Positions 1 through 12,045 of a stretch of DNA of 64,000 bases are shown in pieces. The translations under genes were made by a program, and so were the position numbers. The DNA is taken from the NCBI GenBank assembly GCA_025201375.1, contig JAIWZP010000027.1, positions 248,001 to 312,000 on the forward strand, in the 5' to 3' direction. The DNA is from Gongronella butleri (lineage: Eukaryota > Mucoromycota > Mucoromycetes > Mucorales > Cunninghamellaceae). How positions within the stretch are numbered: the stretch's first letter is position 1; every line of letters begins with the position of its first letter. The notes beneath the pieces were generated by a model. The model was not told the origin of the DNA. It was given only the letters and a program-made list of their open reading frames with translations, and searched no databases.

Positions 1-245
1 AAATCGCGTCGCAAATTGTGTCTTTGCTCGCAATCACAATGACATGCGCGCTGTTTGGTGTGAAGACGTACGGCATGGACTATCGACAGCTATCATATGT
101 GCGCTGGTTGGTTGTCATGCTGTACATTTGCTCATGGTCCTTTACTGTGGCGGCCACGATGCTGTCCTTTACAAATAATGGTAACACAGGCTTTTTTTTT
201 TCGCCGGGGGGTGAACACGCGTCCACCGCCATTGGCTTGGTTCCT

Positions 246-298
<53 letters not shown>

Positions 299-1569
299 CC
301 TAAGGCAACCCCACGTCATGCTTGCTGTCAATTCTCGTGTGCGATCTGTTCTATTGTGGCACCAAATTTATTATTTATCTCTGGTAAAGAAGCTCGCGAC
401 GCGCCATCACGCGCACACCATGGCCGTGCAGACGGGCGAGAAGCCTGAGCAGCACTTTTTGTGTCGCCATTGCTCATCTTTTTTATCTTTTTTTTCCCTA
501 GGTTGATTGAGCGTGCCTATATTGTCACGGACAATCGCGGTCTCCGCCGAGAGAACTGGCTGTACCGCATCAACTTGGCACTCATGACGCCCTACATTGC
601 CATTTTCACACTCATGGTAAGCCCCGTGGACGAAAAAAGACATCACCGAACCGACGCGTCCACCCGTTGCAAAAATCAAAATCCCTAATTCTCCGTTCAT
701 TTCTTTTCGAAACAGCTGGTCTATCGAAACAACATCATGGCCTCGGATGGGTCCTGCTATATTGGGCTTCAACCAATTGCAAATATCCCTGTTTTGGTAA
801 GCTCGTAGAACACAAAATGCGTAATCGATGTGCAAAATTCAAACTCCAACGGCTGGATTTCTTTTTTTTTTCGATTGCAACGACATCAGGTCTACGACAC
901 GGTAAAAACGCCTCTAGAGCGTGGTCCCCCTAGCAGATTTGTCGGAAGGGCGCGCAGAAAAAAAAAAAAGAAAAAAGAAAAACACGAGATTGACGCGCGT
1001 TTCTGCTGGTTTTTTTTTTTTTTTTTTAGATTTTCAATCTGTACATGACGATTTTGTTTGTGGTGCCGTTGATTCGCGTGGGCAAGAACGCGAATCGCCA
1101 TTGGAAGGGGTCTCGGTTGTACGACTTGACACGACGCAGCCTGATTGCGTCGACGGTGTGCCTTGTTGCGTCGTTTGCTAATGCGCTGAGCGCGACCATC
1201 ATGGACGGCAAGGAGCGCGGGTACCTTTGCTTGATGTGCTGCACAATTGATGTTGCAATCAATGTTTTAACGATCCATTGGGTCACCACACCGTCAAAGG
1301 CGCCATTGCACCCAAACAACAGCCATATCAAGACGGCCGACCTCGTCACCGCCTCGGAGACGCCGCCTTTGTCGTCGTCGCCATCGCAGGCGGCCACCAC
1401 TAGCAAGGGCACGTCCACACTTGGTCCTTTGCCGTTCTCACAGCAACAAACACCGATTCAGCCTTTCGATGAATCCAGATCGCCTTACCTTCATAACAAC
1501 CGCTCGTCCATCTCCATCCAGGGCTCGCAATGCAGCACGCAGATCCTGACTCGAGCACCCGCGTTTTGA
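1..1569 (+). CDS. Multi-spanning (about 7 TM) membrane protein, 5' end outside window
   Basis: Partial gene. Exons: <1-180, 305-383, 502-616, 716-796, 890-901 and 1030-1569, all with GT-AG introns, giving 334 visible residues. About seven hydrophobic segments are visible; the third is followed by LIERAYIV, loosely like the E/DRY motif at the end of GPCR helix 3. The C-terminal tail (about 90 residues from IHWVTTPSK) is Ser/Thr/Pro-rich and probably cytosolic. Function unknown. It is clearly paralogous to the complete gene at 49728-51247: both share LMxYICSW-type and HWVT motifs, three intron positions and a 12-nt exon 5 (VYDT here, IYDF there). The two differ by one intron each. A receptor role is only an inference from topology. 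Intron 1 holds a 40-base T run. Confidence 0.8.
248..287 (+). repeat. Poly-T tract (40 T) in intron 1
   Basis: An uninterrupted run of 40 T followed by a short GT repeat and the acceptor CCTAAG at 299-304. It acts as an extreme polypyrimidine tract for the intron 181-304. The length may vary between isolates or be affected by sequencing error. Confidence 0.9.
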
Positions 1570-2837
1570 AATTCCGCGCCATTCCCGTCTTTTTTTTCGT
1601 GCGTTCTCCTTGTTCCTGCTTCCTTTTTTTGATGACCAGCCCCCCGCATCCCAGATACCCCCCTCCCTCTTTTTTTTATTACCGTATTCCTCGCCCATTT
1701 CGTTTGTGAGCCCTTTTAAAATTAAATCGTGCTGATTTTAGATGCTAATTGCCGTTTTTGCGTCTTTTTCACTTTTTTAAAAAAAGTCTTCGAGTTCACG
1801 GTTGCCCAAGCGAAACCTCGATTCAGGGGGTGAGACCATGCATAAATAAGGTTCGTGTACCAGGTGGGACAAAGTCAAAATCGTGCGACGCGGCTGGAAT
1901 CCAGGTCAAAAGAAGGGGGACGTGTGCTCTCCCTGCGCCCAAGCGGCATTGCAAAAGAAAAACAAATTGTGTGGTCATAAGTCACTGGCTGATCGTTTTG
2001 GCGTACAGAGCATCTGGGAGGAATAGAGGGAGGTGAATGAACACTCCGCGTCTGCGGCCAAATGACCCGGATGCACGATTTTTTTTTTTTACCGAGCTTC
2101 TCATTGAGGTTCGGATCCAGCCGACGCGTCAATTGTCGGATATGGTATTCACTGCTGCCACTCTTGGTCATACGCTTTTTTTTTTTTTTGTGCCATGGAC
2201 GCGTCGATTGCGCGCTCAACGGGTCAAAATGACATGAAAGCTCGGTTTTTTGCTCTTGACCCCCCAGTGCCTTCATCCATTGGCTCCAATGCTTACGACT
2301 GTTCAAATGCAGCACACAAGCAAGCTTGTTCGTGGAAGCTACCCGCTATGATCCAAAATGACCCGCCGCCAACGCTCCCTCCCTAATTTTTACCATTCTC
2401 TTTGTTAAAAAATTCTCTTTGTTAAAATTTCTCTTTAATTCTCTTTGTTTTCCACCATTTGCGTGACTCACGATACATTGGTCACAATTCAGGCCTTGTT
2501 CATCACGAAACACATCATTCATTGGCATGGAATGCGTTCTCAAAGAGCAAACGAGTGCAATTTAGCAGTATTGTCGCATTATCGCGTGTTTTTTTTTCGA
2601 CTGTTTGCGCGTCTGACGCGTCTTAAGGCGTCGATTTTAAGATGCGTGCCCCGCAAGATTAACACAGGTTTTGACCCCTTGGCGTCTTGGAGAGAAACAA
2701 ATCAGGAAATTCAATGGGAAATCAGTCAACACTATAAAAATACGGGATCTTGACCCGGACAACGACCTTGCACTTCATCCTCACTCTTTTCGTTTCTTTT
2801 TTTTTTTTTATCCTCTTATCACCAAGTCATTGTCAAC
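1570..2837. other. Intergenic region
   Basis: No supported gene. It holds the 3' UTR of the upstream gene (pyrimidine-rich, then AAAATTAAAT near 1718) and the promoter of the small gene at 2838. Around 2400-2450 there is a short imperfect repeat of ATTCTCTTTGTTAAAA. A pyrimidine-rich tract at 2785-2815 directly precedes the downstream start codon. Confidence 0.6.
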
Positions 2838-3238
2838 ATGCCACCCAAAGTTCTGCATCATGATGGAATTCCTGAAGATCCGTTTGAGCAGGCTCTTTTG
2901 AAAGATGCCGTCAAGTTGATGCTGCAAGGCTTCAAGAAAGAAGTGGATGAAGAGGTGAAGCGTACCACGCCGTTTAATGAGAACAATCCACCCAAGACTC
3001 GTAAGAAACAAAAAAAACACATGGATCGTTTGATTTGATTCGTTTTTTTCCTCTTCTTTTTATGAATGCTTTCCTAGCCGAGGAAATCGAGCAGTACAAA
3101 GCTGCTAGAAAGAGAGCGGCGCAAGACCCAGAGGTGATTCGCCGGGCTCAGACGCACCGCGGGCCGCATGGCATTGTTCAATGGGGGTTTGGGAAGCTTC
3201 CTGACGACAACTTTCCTGGTTTTGGCCCAAGCCGTTAA
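2838..3238 (+). CDS. Small conserved-looking protein of unknown function (107 aa)
   Basis: Exons 2838-3000 and 3078-3238; the intron starts GTAAGA and ends TTCCTAG, and joining gives a continuous frame of 107 residues ending GFGPSR. The start is the first ATG after a long pyrimidine tract, context CAACATG. The protein is charged and soluble, with no signal peptide or membrane segment. The N-terminal half (EDPFEQALLKDAVKLML) looks helical; the C-terminus is Gly/Pro-rich (HRGPHGIVQWGFG). I do not recognise the family. Support for it being real is the clean intron, balanced codon use and a T-rich leader like that of the neighbouring genes. Confidence 0.65.
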
Positions 3239-4491
3239 AAGCTGTATTGCAACAAGTCGCAGCAGCTCATTTGCTTTATTTTAACAACGTGATCCATATC
3301 GAAAAAATAGCGAATAAAAAGCCTATTTTTTGTTTTTTATGGTTTTTTTATTCTACTCACGTCACGAAATGGCAAGTTGCCACATTTTGCAAGCAAATGT
3401 ACAGTACAGTAAAGAGTAGACAATGCTGGCTTTTGTTTGTGGTCACCTGCGAGTGTTTATGGCGCGTGTTTGGCAAAGCAATGACATTGAAACCGGGTTT
3501 AAACTGCCCGGAGTGGCGCGACGCGTGATTAGGGAGAGCCCAATTTCTATTTTAATATTACAAGGCAATGGATGCCAATGAGTGATTGGGCGCGGGGTCC
3601 ACTTCACGGAATTCGTTAATGTGTTTGGATCAAAAACCATGCGAAACAGAAAAATTGGCATGAAATCGTGCTCATTTGACCGACAAAGCATCCGCAGCGA
3701 CGCGCCGTCGAGGTTTCCTCAAAGATAATTCATGCGTGCATTGCGTCCATGTGTTAAGCCGCTTGATGCCGATGATCTACACGCGTGTGGCGACGCGTGT
3801 CGACGCGTCGAAACTTCTTTTCTTTTTGCACGGCGCGTTTTCTTTATGATCGTTGGCACACACGTATGTGCGAGGTCGACATGCGCGAGACTCTATTATT
3901 ACGGGCGCCATGGTCGCGTGGTCGTTGAACGGCATCAACTTTAAAATGGCCATCTTTTTTTGCTGCGACTCGACGCGTCGCTTATTTCGTGCCAAGCGCG
4001 TTTTCTTTGTGATCATTGACATCTACGCGTTGCGACGTCGATATGCGCGAGACTCTATCATTACAGGCGCCATGGACGCGTGGTCATCAAATGGCATCGA
4101 TTTTAAAATGGCATGTCGATTTCCATGCGCATGCGATCCTAAAGAGTGGGTCAGATCAGGGCAGCTACTGTATTGACGTCCAGCAAGAGACCAAGATGAT
4201 AAATAAATAAGGGGGTTTATTGATTGAGGTTTTTAGCAAAAATCCAGCACTGCTATATAATCCAATGTACATCTTGATGTCTTTTTTTCGTTTTTCTTGT
4301 GAGCATTGGGCTTTATTCCTTGCTTTTTGAAGCAAGAGAGAGGGTGGTGAGGTGAGAGACGGAATTGAAGGTGGGGGAGGACAAAAAAATAAAAAAGGGA
4401 GAGGCAACGGGTGGGATAATAAAGAAAGAAAAAAGAAAGAAAAAAAAAACGAGGACATTAATAAAAAAGGGACGAACAAGGGCATGTGCTA
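3239..4491. other. Intergenic region with tandem duplication
   Basis: No supported gene. An AATAAA-like signal near 3314 probably serves the upstream gene. The middle holds a two-unit tandem duplication (separate entry). A purine-rich stretch at 4340-4460 lies just 3' of the minus-strand SH3 gene. Confidence 0.6.
3801..4113 (+). repeat. Two-copy diverged tandem repeat, about 165 bp unit
   Basis: Unit 1 (about 3801-3955) and unit 2 (about 3971-4113) both begin CGACGCGTCG and share GCGCGTTTTCTTT, then ATGCGCGAGACTCTAT, GGCGCCATGG and TTTAAAATGGC in the same order. Spacing between matched blocks ranges from 162 to 170 bp, so indels have accumulated. ACGCGT words mark the unit starts, as in the dispersed repeats elsewhere in the window. 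Confidence 0.8.
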
Positions 4492-6318
4492 TCACGAATA
4501 GGCCATGTACATGGAGCTGACACGTTTGAGATTGCTCAATTCGACTTGCGGGGGGTGGTCTGAGACGGACTGGGAGGACTGTTGGCCAGGATATTGAGCG
4601 ATGCAGTGTCTGGGGAAGACACCCTTTGCATTTCCACGAGTGAGATTGACACCCTGGCACCATCCGTCGTCGTACTCGACAATGAGCTCGATCTGGTCGC
4701 CGTGCTGGATGTCGATTTCGTCGCTGAGAGTGGGTGTGTAAGTGGCGATGACGGCATAGACGCCCAAGGACCCGCCATTGGATGCTGGTTGTTCCGTCGC
4801 CGTGGTATTTGCGTGGTCTGCTCCCATGGCCCCGACACCGGCACCGGCGACAGCGGCCGCCGCGCCCATGGCCATTGGGTTGTGAGGATCGTTGCCGGCG
4901 ACAGGCGACAGGTGGGGCTCGTACATCTGCTGTTGGGGCTGTTGCTGCTGCTGCTGCTGCGGCTGCTGCATTGGTTGCTGTGGCTGGTACGTCTGTGCAT
5001 CCATGGGGCTCATGGCATAGGCCTCTGTCTTCTCCATGTCCTGGGGCGCGTAGTAAGCCTGGTGGTAGGCGGTGGCGTCGCTCATGGGAGGCGACAAGGT
5101 GTGAGCGGAGGTCATGTTGGAGTAGGGCGACATGTGCGCGGCCTGCGGGGGCGACTGGAACGGCATGTTGTTGTTTGTGTGCTGCGTAGAGGCGGGAGGA
5201 GGGTTGTGGCTGCCGAAGCCCATGGTGAACGGATCGTTCTGCATGCGACGCGCGCGCGCCGACCGCCGGTTCTTGCGTCGGATCATCACAAACGCAGCAA
5301 CCGCACCTGCAATCGCAAGTACAGCAATCACAATGCCAGCAACGGCACCGCTGCTGATCCCGCCACTCGAAGATGCCGCCTGCGAAGAGGTCGCCGACGC
5401 AGAAGCCGAAGAAATCGACGAAGATGTCAACGACATGATGCCAGATGACGGATTGGCGGTCGACGACGCCACCGCCTTGGACGTATTCGGCGCAGGCGAA
5501 TTGGACGACGTCGCTTTGGGTGCAGCAGACGACTTTGGGTCCGCCGCGCTCGATTTGGGCGCCGCATTCGACGTTTTCGGGTCAGCTGCACTCGTCGACT
5601 TTTCAGGCGCCTTGCTGGACGTGTCGCCCGTGGGCTTGTTGCCAAAAGATTGCGTCTCGCCTGCAACCAAATTCACAACTCGCGGATCCTCTGTTCCATC
5701 CAATGCAAAAAAAAGGAGCAATTGTCGCAAGAAAAAAAATCGCAAAAAGCAGAATCGAGCATCATCCGTCATGGCAAAAGAGGGGGGGCGCAAACGGGGT
5801 ACAAAAAAAGGGGAACAAAGAGTGGGTGAGTGCAAAAATAAAGAGGAGATTGGGGAGCAACAAGCCAAACACCACGCCGCAAAATAAGGGGTGAGGGCCA
5901 AGTGGGGGGCATGGGTGGGCGAGGTCAAACACATATCAATGGATAAAGGTCGCATACGAAAAAATAAAGGGGCGGCATGATCACAAAAAAAAAAAAAAAA
6001 GTGGGTGTGCGAGTGACGGATAAAAGAGCAAAATGACAAAAAATATAAAAAATACAAAAAAAAACAAAAAAAAAGAGCGCGATGATGAGTCTCAATGATC
6101 ATTTTGGAAACCCCGGTCTGCTGGGCCATTGCCAACCATGTGCCTCGATTGCCTCGCTTGGTATCAAGCTCGCGGTCTGGTCCATTGTCCCCTCATTTTC
6201 CATCCTTTTGCTCCTTTTGTTTACCGTGCGATTGAGGCTGCGAGTTGGGGTACCAGATATAACGTGCGTGGACGGCTGGAAGGGTGGCTGCCGCACCAAG
6301 AAGAGCAAAAGAAGCCAT
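4492..6318 (-). CDS. Single-pass membrane protein with Ser/Thr-rich ectodomain and C-terminal SH3 domain
   Basis: Proposed exons (minus): 6318-6225, 6176-6112 and 5688-4492, 451 residues. Exon 1 encodes a good signal peptide (MASFALLGAAATLPAVHA). Exon 3 encodes a Ser/Ala/Thr/Pro-rich segment likely to be O-glycosylated, a transmembrane helix near residues 167-189 (GAVAGIVIAVLAIAG) followed by RRKNRRSARARR, a long Pro/Gln-rich cytosolic linker with a poly-Q run, and an SH3 domain near residues 361-419 (ALYDY-equivalent VIATY, then DDGWCQG, GVFPRHCI). The layout resembles fungal surface proteins that couple wall or polarity signals to SH3 partners. The second intron (about 420 bp, donor GTTTCC) is unusually long. 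A shorter protein starting inside it at about 5773 (MTDDARF) is possible. Confidence 0.75.
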
Positions 6319-6762
6319 GGTTTCGTGGACGTGTGAAATGGAAGAAAAGAAGAAGGAAAAAAAAAGATCAAAGAGCGCAAAGCGAGCGAGAAATGAGAGG
6401 AAAGGGTGTCAAAAGGAGAGGGATGGGGGTGGGCAATAAATCAAACAAATGACAGGAAGTGGTACTTTTACAAGTGATGGACGATTTGGCCGTTGATGAA
6501 AAAAGTCGCTTCGTACAGATAAAAGTTGGAGAAAAGAGTGTGTATGTGTTGATGCAAATAGAACGGCAATTAAAGGGGAAGGAAATAAAGACTATTCAAT
6601 CAATAAATAGCTTCTATTCAACAGGAGAAGGAGGAGGAGGTTTGCCCAAAAATTGATGCAATTGAAAGAACACGGAAGAGAAAAAAAGGGGAGGTGAATC
6701 AGAAAGAAAGGATGAAAGAGAACAAAAAAATAAAAAAGGAGAGCGATCCCTTTACCAGGTTC

Positions 6763-6784
6763 GTGTCACGTCAGAGCGTGACAC
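6763..6784. other. Perfect inverted repeat (8-bp stem, 6-nt loop)
   Basis: GTGTCACG, loop TCAGAG, then CGTGACAC. It lies about 450 bp upstream of the SH3 gene start codon. It could be a palindromic protein-binding site or chance; no T-run follows it. Confidence 0.5.
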
Positions 6785-8639
6785 AAGCGAAATTAAAAAA
6801 AAGTTCAAGGCAGCTCCGTTCAATTCGAGGCCTTTCATTTTGATTTTTAGCTACAATGCTAAACCTATTTTTTTTTTATTTGTGCGTGCCTCTTATGAAC
6901 AGGATAAAAATAAAGCTCGCCATGGGGAACCTCTTGTTGTGCTGCCCCATAAGGCTTAGCATAAAAGCATAAAACATGTTCAAGCGCTTGTTCCCGGGGA
7001 AAAAAAAAAGTGAAATGAGGAGAGTGCTTGCTGGCAAAAGGGTTGCGCGGGAGACGGTTTTAACTTTTTTTAATGATATGCTTGGCAAAGCACAAGCCAG
7101 GATGGAAAAAGTATCTGCTTACTTGTCTTTTTTTTTCCCCAGTAGGGTCAAATAGTAGACAAAAGAGCACTCTTACGGCGAAAAGAGGCTGCCCCACCGC
7201 GACAATGAGAAAAAGAGGACCCACAAAGAAAAAAAGTCGCGCAGACAATTAAGCCCTGCACCTTGATTGGCTGAATTCTCGCCTAAAACAAAAAAATAGA
7301 GAAAAAGGCCCCCCATTTTCCTGACACGGGGCCGCGCCCCCGCCGCTCTAGACGGCATAGCCTTATCCTGGATTCTATGGCGCCGTTTGATCTGCACAGA
7401 AAGCATGTAAAAAAAAAAAAAAAGAACCATCCACGTACAAACGGCAAAACTGCAAAAGTGAGAAACAAACATGCAAATTCTGTGGGGGACGCAACAACTT
7501 TATCATACGCGTTCTGTGCGACCACCACCATTGACTCGTTACACGACTCATTTCTAGTGATGAGGCACGGGTGGGACAGGCACACACAGATCAGATCTTG
7601 CGTCTGCGCTGTTTGGTCGTTTTGCCCCCCCCCCTTTTTTTTCCTTTGTCTTTTGGATCTTGTTGTGCTGACGACGTGCCACTGTCTTGACAATCGCTAG
7701 TATACAACCTTTGGAGTGCTCAGACGTGAATTAGGGAGGCACGATTCGCGGAAACGTGGGTGAACATTTTTTTTGGATTGAAAATGCGTATGTCGTCAGG
7801 GATCACGGACACACGTGCTAAAGTGCAGACGGCGATCACAACGGGCATGCCCACAAATAGCCACTAGTGGACCTCGCCTGCATGACCTTGGGATGCCCAA
7901 TGGCATGCAGATCGCCCAAAAAAAAAGTCTTGGCTTTGACCATGAAATGACACAAGCTGCCATGCCGCCATCCGATTTTAAATGCATCTCTTCGCCCTAG
8001 CTGCTTGGGTGACATGCCCGATTGGGGTGCTTTGCATGGCTCGGAACCCGCCGTTTACGCGATCAACAAGCTGTGTGCGACTAAATGTTGTATTTTCTCT
8101 TTTTTTTCCTTTAGACTCCATTGATCCCTCTTTGGACACAGATCATCTCCACGTAGCACCTTGCTTCTCAACAACCTGCAAGCAATAAACATGGATTCAT
8201 CCGTCGATAATTGAGCATTTTCGCCCCATAAAACAGCGAAAAATGCAGGCATAAGCATATCTGCGTGTTTCACAAGCTGCCCAAACGAGCCTTGTGTTGG
8301 TGAGCAGGATCATCCAGCAATTCCAAGTTGCTTTGTGTTAATGACACTGCTAAATATGGGCGATTTTATCGACAAACGACCAAAATGCGTGTTAAATGGG
8401 CGTATATCGTGAGGTTTGCCCGCAACGCATCTGGTCCAATCTCCATTTTTATAACGCAACGCGCCGACCAACAGCCACAGGAAGTATTTTGGGGCCACTG
8501 GGACAGGTTCTCCCGGACGCATTTCATCAAATGGTCATTTTGGAAGCAAATCGCGTGTCATTTGCCAACCAGTCAATACGAATCCCGGAAACGCGTCGCA
8601 TTGTGACGAGGCAACCAAAAGACACTGAACAGGGGTCGT

Positions 8640-9310
8640 TTGGCAGCTGTCCATGCTGATCAAAGAATTTGGCCATCTCGAGCCCTCGAACCAAAAATCG
8701 AAAAAAGGGGATCCCAGAATACCATCAAACTTGACCTCAAGTTGGATCCGGTGCGAGAAATCACGAAAACAACAAAAACGAGCGTGATCCATTGACTCAA
8801 AAACGAGCAATGAGCAATTTCCGATTTTTCTTTACACGCGTTTTTCTCCGTGTCAACGCGTCATAAACGCACGCCGACACGTCTCCTTAGCGAGAGGCAC
8901 TCCAGGTGCATGGATTTGATTGGGAACAGGCGCGTGTGGATCGATGTTTGACGCGATTTTTCACGCGTCGAAAATTGCCAGCGATTTTCAAACCGTGATA
9001 AAATGCCCAAAAAGCTAATTTTTTCGTTGATCACCGATGCTACCCTGCACAGCGAACCACGCTCTTTCTGATGATGTGTTTTTCTCGGAGATACATGCAT
9101 TTTCCATCGACTTTTCCTTGAGACGAAAAAAAGTGGCAATTTGCATTTTACGCCGAAACTAGCCAATGAACCTCTGAGTTTTATGGCATGCCTCTCGGTG
9201 AAAAAGAGCAGCTTACCATGTGGTTGAATGGCGTGGCGGTGTGAGGACATAAATTTCGCGACCTGAAAATTCACGACTGCAATGATGTGGATGGCCCCAT
9301 TTTCGCCTGT
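8640..9310 (+). repeat. Dispersed ACGCGT-rich repeat, copy 1
   Basis: Shares ordered blocks with 17990-18740: ACACGCGTTTTTCTCCGT, then CACTCCAGGTGC, TGGATTTGATTGG, CGATGTTTGA, TTTTTCACGCGTC, GTGA(T/C)AAAATGCCCAAAAA, TTTCTGATGATG, TCTCGGAGATACA and CATTTTACGCCGAA. Estimated identity by eye is 70-80%. A detached piece (ATCTAATGATCGCA, GGCTCATTTGAA) continues at 9630-9730, so there is probably an insertion at about 9310-9630. Confidence 0.85.
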
Positions 9311-12045
9311 TTTGGTCGTGTCTGGTGCCTTTTTCTGATGACCGCATTGACACGCTCTGCACGCTCGCCTCATGATCCACTTTTTTTATGTATTTATTTT
9401 GTTTGTGCTCTCCCTCCCCATTTTTACCTCTCTTTTCGCCACTGCTCCTTTTTTTTTTATTGTCCTTTATTGTTTCTTTGCGTTAGACCACTGCCCCGTG
9501 GTGAGTATTTGCATATTTCATTGACAAGGGATTATAACTAACTATCAAATAAAAGGTTTTTATCACGTATTTTAAAGGGATCGATTATAAAACCCGCCTT
9601 TCCGGCACGCCCCATAACATGCAACCCTAGGAAAATTGGCGATTTTTGAAAATGGTGCTTGCGCGCCATCTAATGATCGCAGTGCCATGTGGGTGGGCTC
9701 ATTTGAACGACAAGGCTCGGACGCATTGCTTGCAAAAGTGAATTTACTAGTAAATTGTCAATTCGATGATAAAACGACCAAGGATGTGATCTTTAGCCCA
9801 AAATGTGCTTTTCTCCAGAGCCGCGCCATCGATCTCCGTTTTTACTGCACGACACACGACTTTGACAACAGAAGCTCCACACATGTGTGCAGAGGGTTGC
9901 CTGTACACTAGCCCCGAGAGTGTTGTGCAAGGCATCAAACTGTTTAAAATTTTCCACGTAAGATTTGACGGTGTGAGAGTGGCACGTTTTCTGTCAAAGT
10001 GGAACCAGTGGCCCTGTCATGGAGCTCGTGGACCTTTGCTGGCATCTCAAGAAGCCGAGAAATTCAAAACCAAAAAGATTTGTTCGCGATTTGAGCAAAT
10101 TATGCTCTGAAACAGACGAATCACGCCAATTTGCGTTTTTTTTTTTTTTGTGGCATTACAATTTGCCTGGACCATGGCCACCGAATCCATCCACGACATG
10201 TTTAAACCTCAAGAACTTGACATAAGCAAACTCGCATTGATTCCGTTGAAAAAGAGCAAAATCAGGCCAATGCGGCGTTGAACCGTCTGACTCTTTATTT
10301 TTTTCTGCCGTCTTCCAGACCTAATTCCAAGACAAGCGGTATGGTCACGCAATGGAATTGTGCGTGGATCGTAAAAGTGCACGCAAAAGATCATCATGCG
10401 CACTTTGGACAAAAAAGCTCCTATTGCGGGCATCTGTGTGTAAAAAGTCAAGTGAGCTGACGACATTTACCGGATTTTTTGCGCGTGAGTTAATGGCACG
10501 TGGAATGATGTTGTCCTCGGGAGCCGAACGACCAGGTTTAGATGGCATGTTTGCGTGGGAGGGAGGAGAACGATGGTGGCGGTCGATGATGGCCTATCGC
10601 ACCCTTCTGTATGGCTCATTTTTCTGACGGGCATCTGAGTGTGAACAAATGAGACGCGACGAACGATGATGTGTGCTGTCGGGCGCTTACCAGTGTATGG
10701 AAATGCGCGAAAATGGAACGTTTCCATGGTTGAGCTCCTTTTTTTCTTTACGAGATCATGGAGGTGTCGACACTGAATCACGCATTGACCGAGGCACCAG
10801 ATGGTGCCATGGGCCCGTGCAGACGGCGGACTTGTCGGGTGTGAGCGAAAGAACGCTATCTTTTAAATCAATTGCTTCAAAATGGACGATGGCGTGACAC
10901 AACGTGTGTCGGCTTAACGCGTGGATTGCTCCGTGTGTCTCGTGACGAGGCATTGAGCAACATTTAAGGTGCTAAGGGGGAAGGAGGATTGGCGCGGGCG
11001 CGAGCGAGCAGGAGAGCGGGGGGATTTTTCGTCCATGGCTTGCCTTTGAGTGGGCGATCACATCACATCAGGCCATTTGCATCGTCACCCAAATGAAAGC
11101 GAGCTAGATGGTGCCATAGCAATGCGTTTGCGCTCATTGGAACAGTTTGAGTGTACTGAGAATACCAAAGACATGTGGGGATGGGCGAAAAAGGTGGAGT
11201 GATTGGCGTGCCTTCCCCTTTTTTTCTTCCATAAAGAACAATACGCGGTTGAGTAGCATCATACGATGATCAAACACAATGGCAGTCTGTGATTGGTTGT
11301 GCGGATCAACAGCAAGATCGCTGACTTTTCTTCTACTGCTATCATATATACAAGGCTTTTCTTTTTTTTTCTGCCATTGATGCACGTGTGCATAAGTACG
11401 CACGCGTCGTTGCGTAAAGGAAGATCTGTTTCAAAGCGTGTTTGGTTTGAAACCTTGCATAGAGGGGTATGGATGGACAGCCTGTCAGGCAAACTGGCGC
11501 TTTTTGTCGGCGTTGCATTGTTTTGGCGGGGCCTTTTGTGTAACGTCGGATGGCCATGTGCCCGGAAAGAATCTATAAAAAGCAATGTTGTTTCACCATG
11601 CCCCGGCTGCAAAAAGGGCATTTGGACGCGCTGATTCGCTGGGTTTCCCATTTTGCGAAAAGAACACTTGGAACGACGCTCCTTGGCCGGCCGGGAAAGG
11701 AAGGCGTCGTGACAACCAATATGATTGAATTGCGCAGGGGGGGGATGGAAACGTAAGAATCGAGCACGCGTCCCGTCCCGCCTCACGGATCAAAAAAGTC
11801 GTGTTTAATTGGCATTTGACAGCCATTCATTAGCAAAGAACGATGCGAAACTACTTTTTTTTATTATGGAAAGAGAGGGGACTATGTATAGATGAGTGGG
11901 GGGGGGAAGAAAAGAGGCGATGCTATGGGTACAGGAATGAGAAAAAGTGATAATTTTGGCTTTTTTGGGGGGTGAACAAAGAGGAGGGGGTGATACACTA
12001 GGTGAAGGGGTCCCTCGAGGGGATGGGAGGCCGCCTTTCTTTTTT

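Larger units (their letters stand above)
6319..12045. other. Gene-poor region, 5.7 kb
   Basis: No gene I can support on either strand: open frames are short, lack intron-linked continuation and show no recognisable domain. It contains a short perfect hairpin (6763-6784), a dispersed repeat copy (8640-9310 with a fragment at 9630-9730), purine-rich stretches at 6340-6740, and mixed-sequence DNA with scattered ACGCGT words. An unannotated non-coding RNA cannot be excluded. Confidence 0.55.

Noticed and set aside
4582..5448. 288-codon plus-strand frame
   Set aside because: Antisense shadow of the Ser/Gln-rich exon of the SH3 protein; the composition (Leu, Gly and Arg runs) mirrors the repeats in the real frame.
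6763..6850. Possible tRNA (GTTCAATTC with nearby hairpin)
   Set aside because: The T-arm stem does not pair over five bases and no acceptor or anticodon arm can be folded around it.
10940..11060. GC-rich stretch (GCGCGGGCGCGAGCGAGCAGGAGAGCGG) as a structured RNA or promoter
   Set aside because: Short, with no stable long-range pairing found by eye and no adjacent gene.
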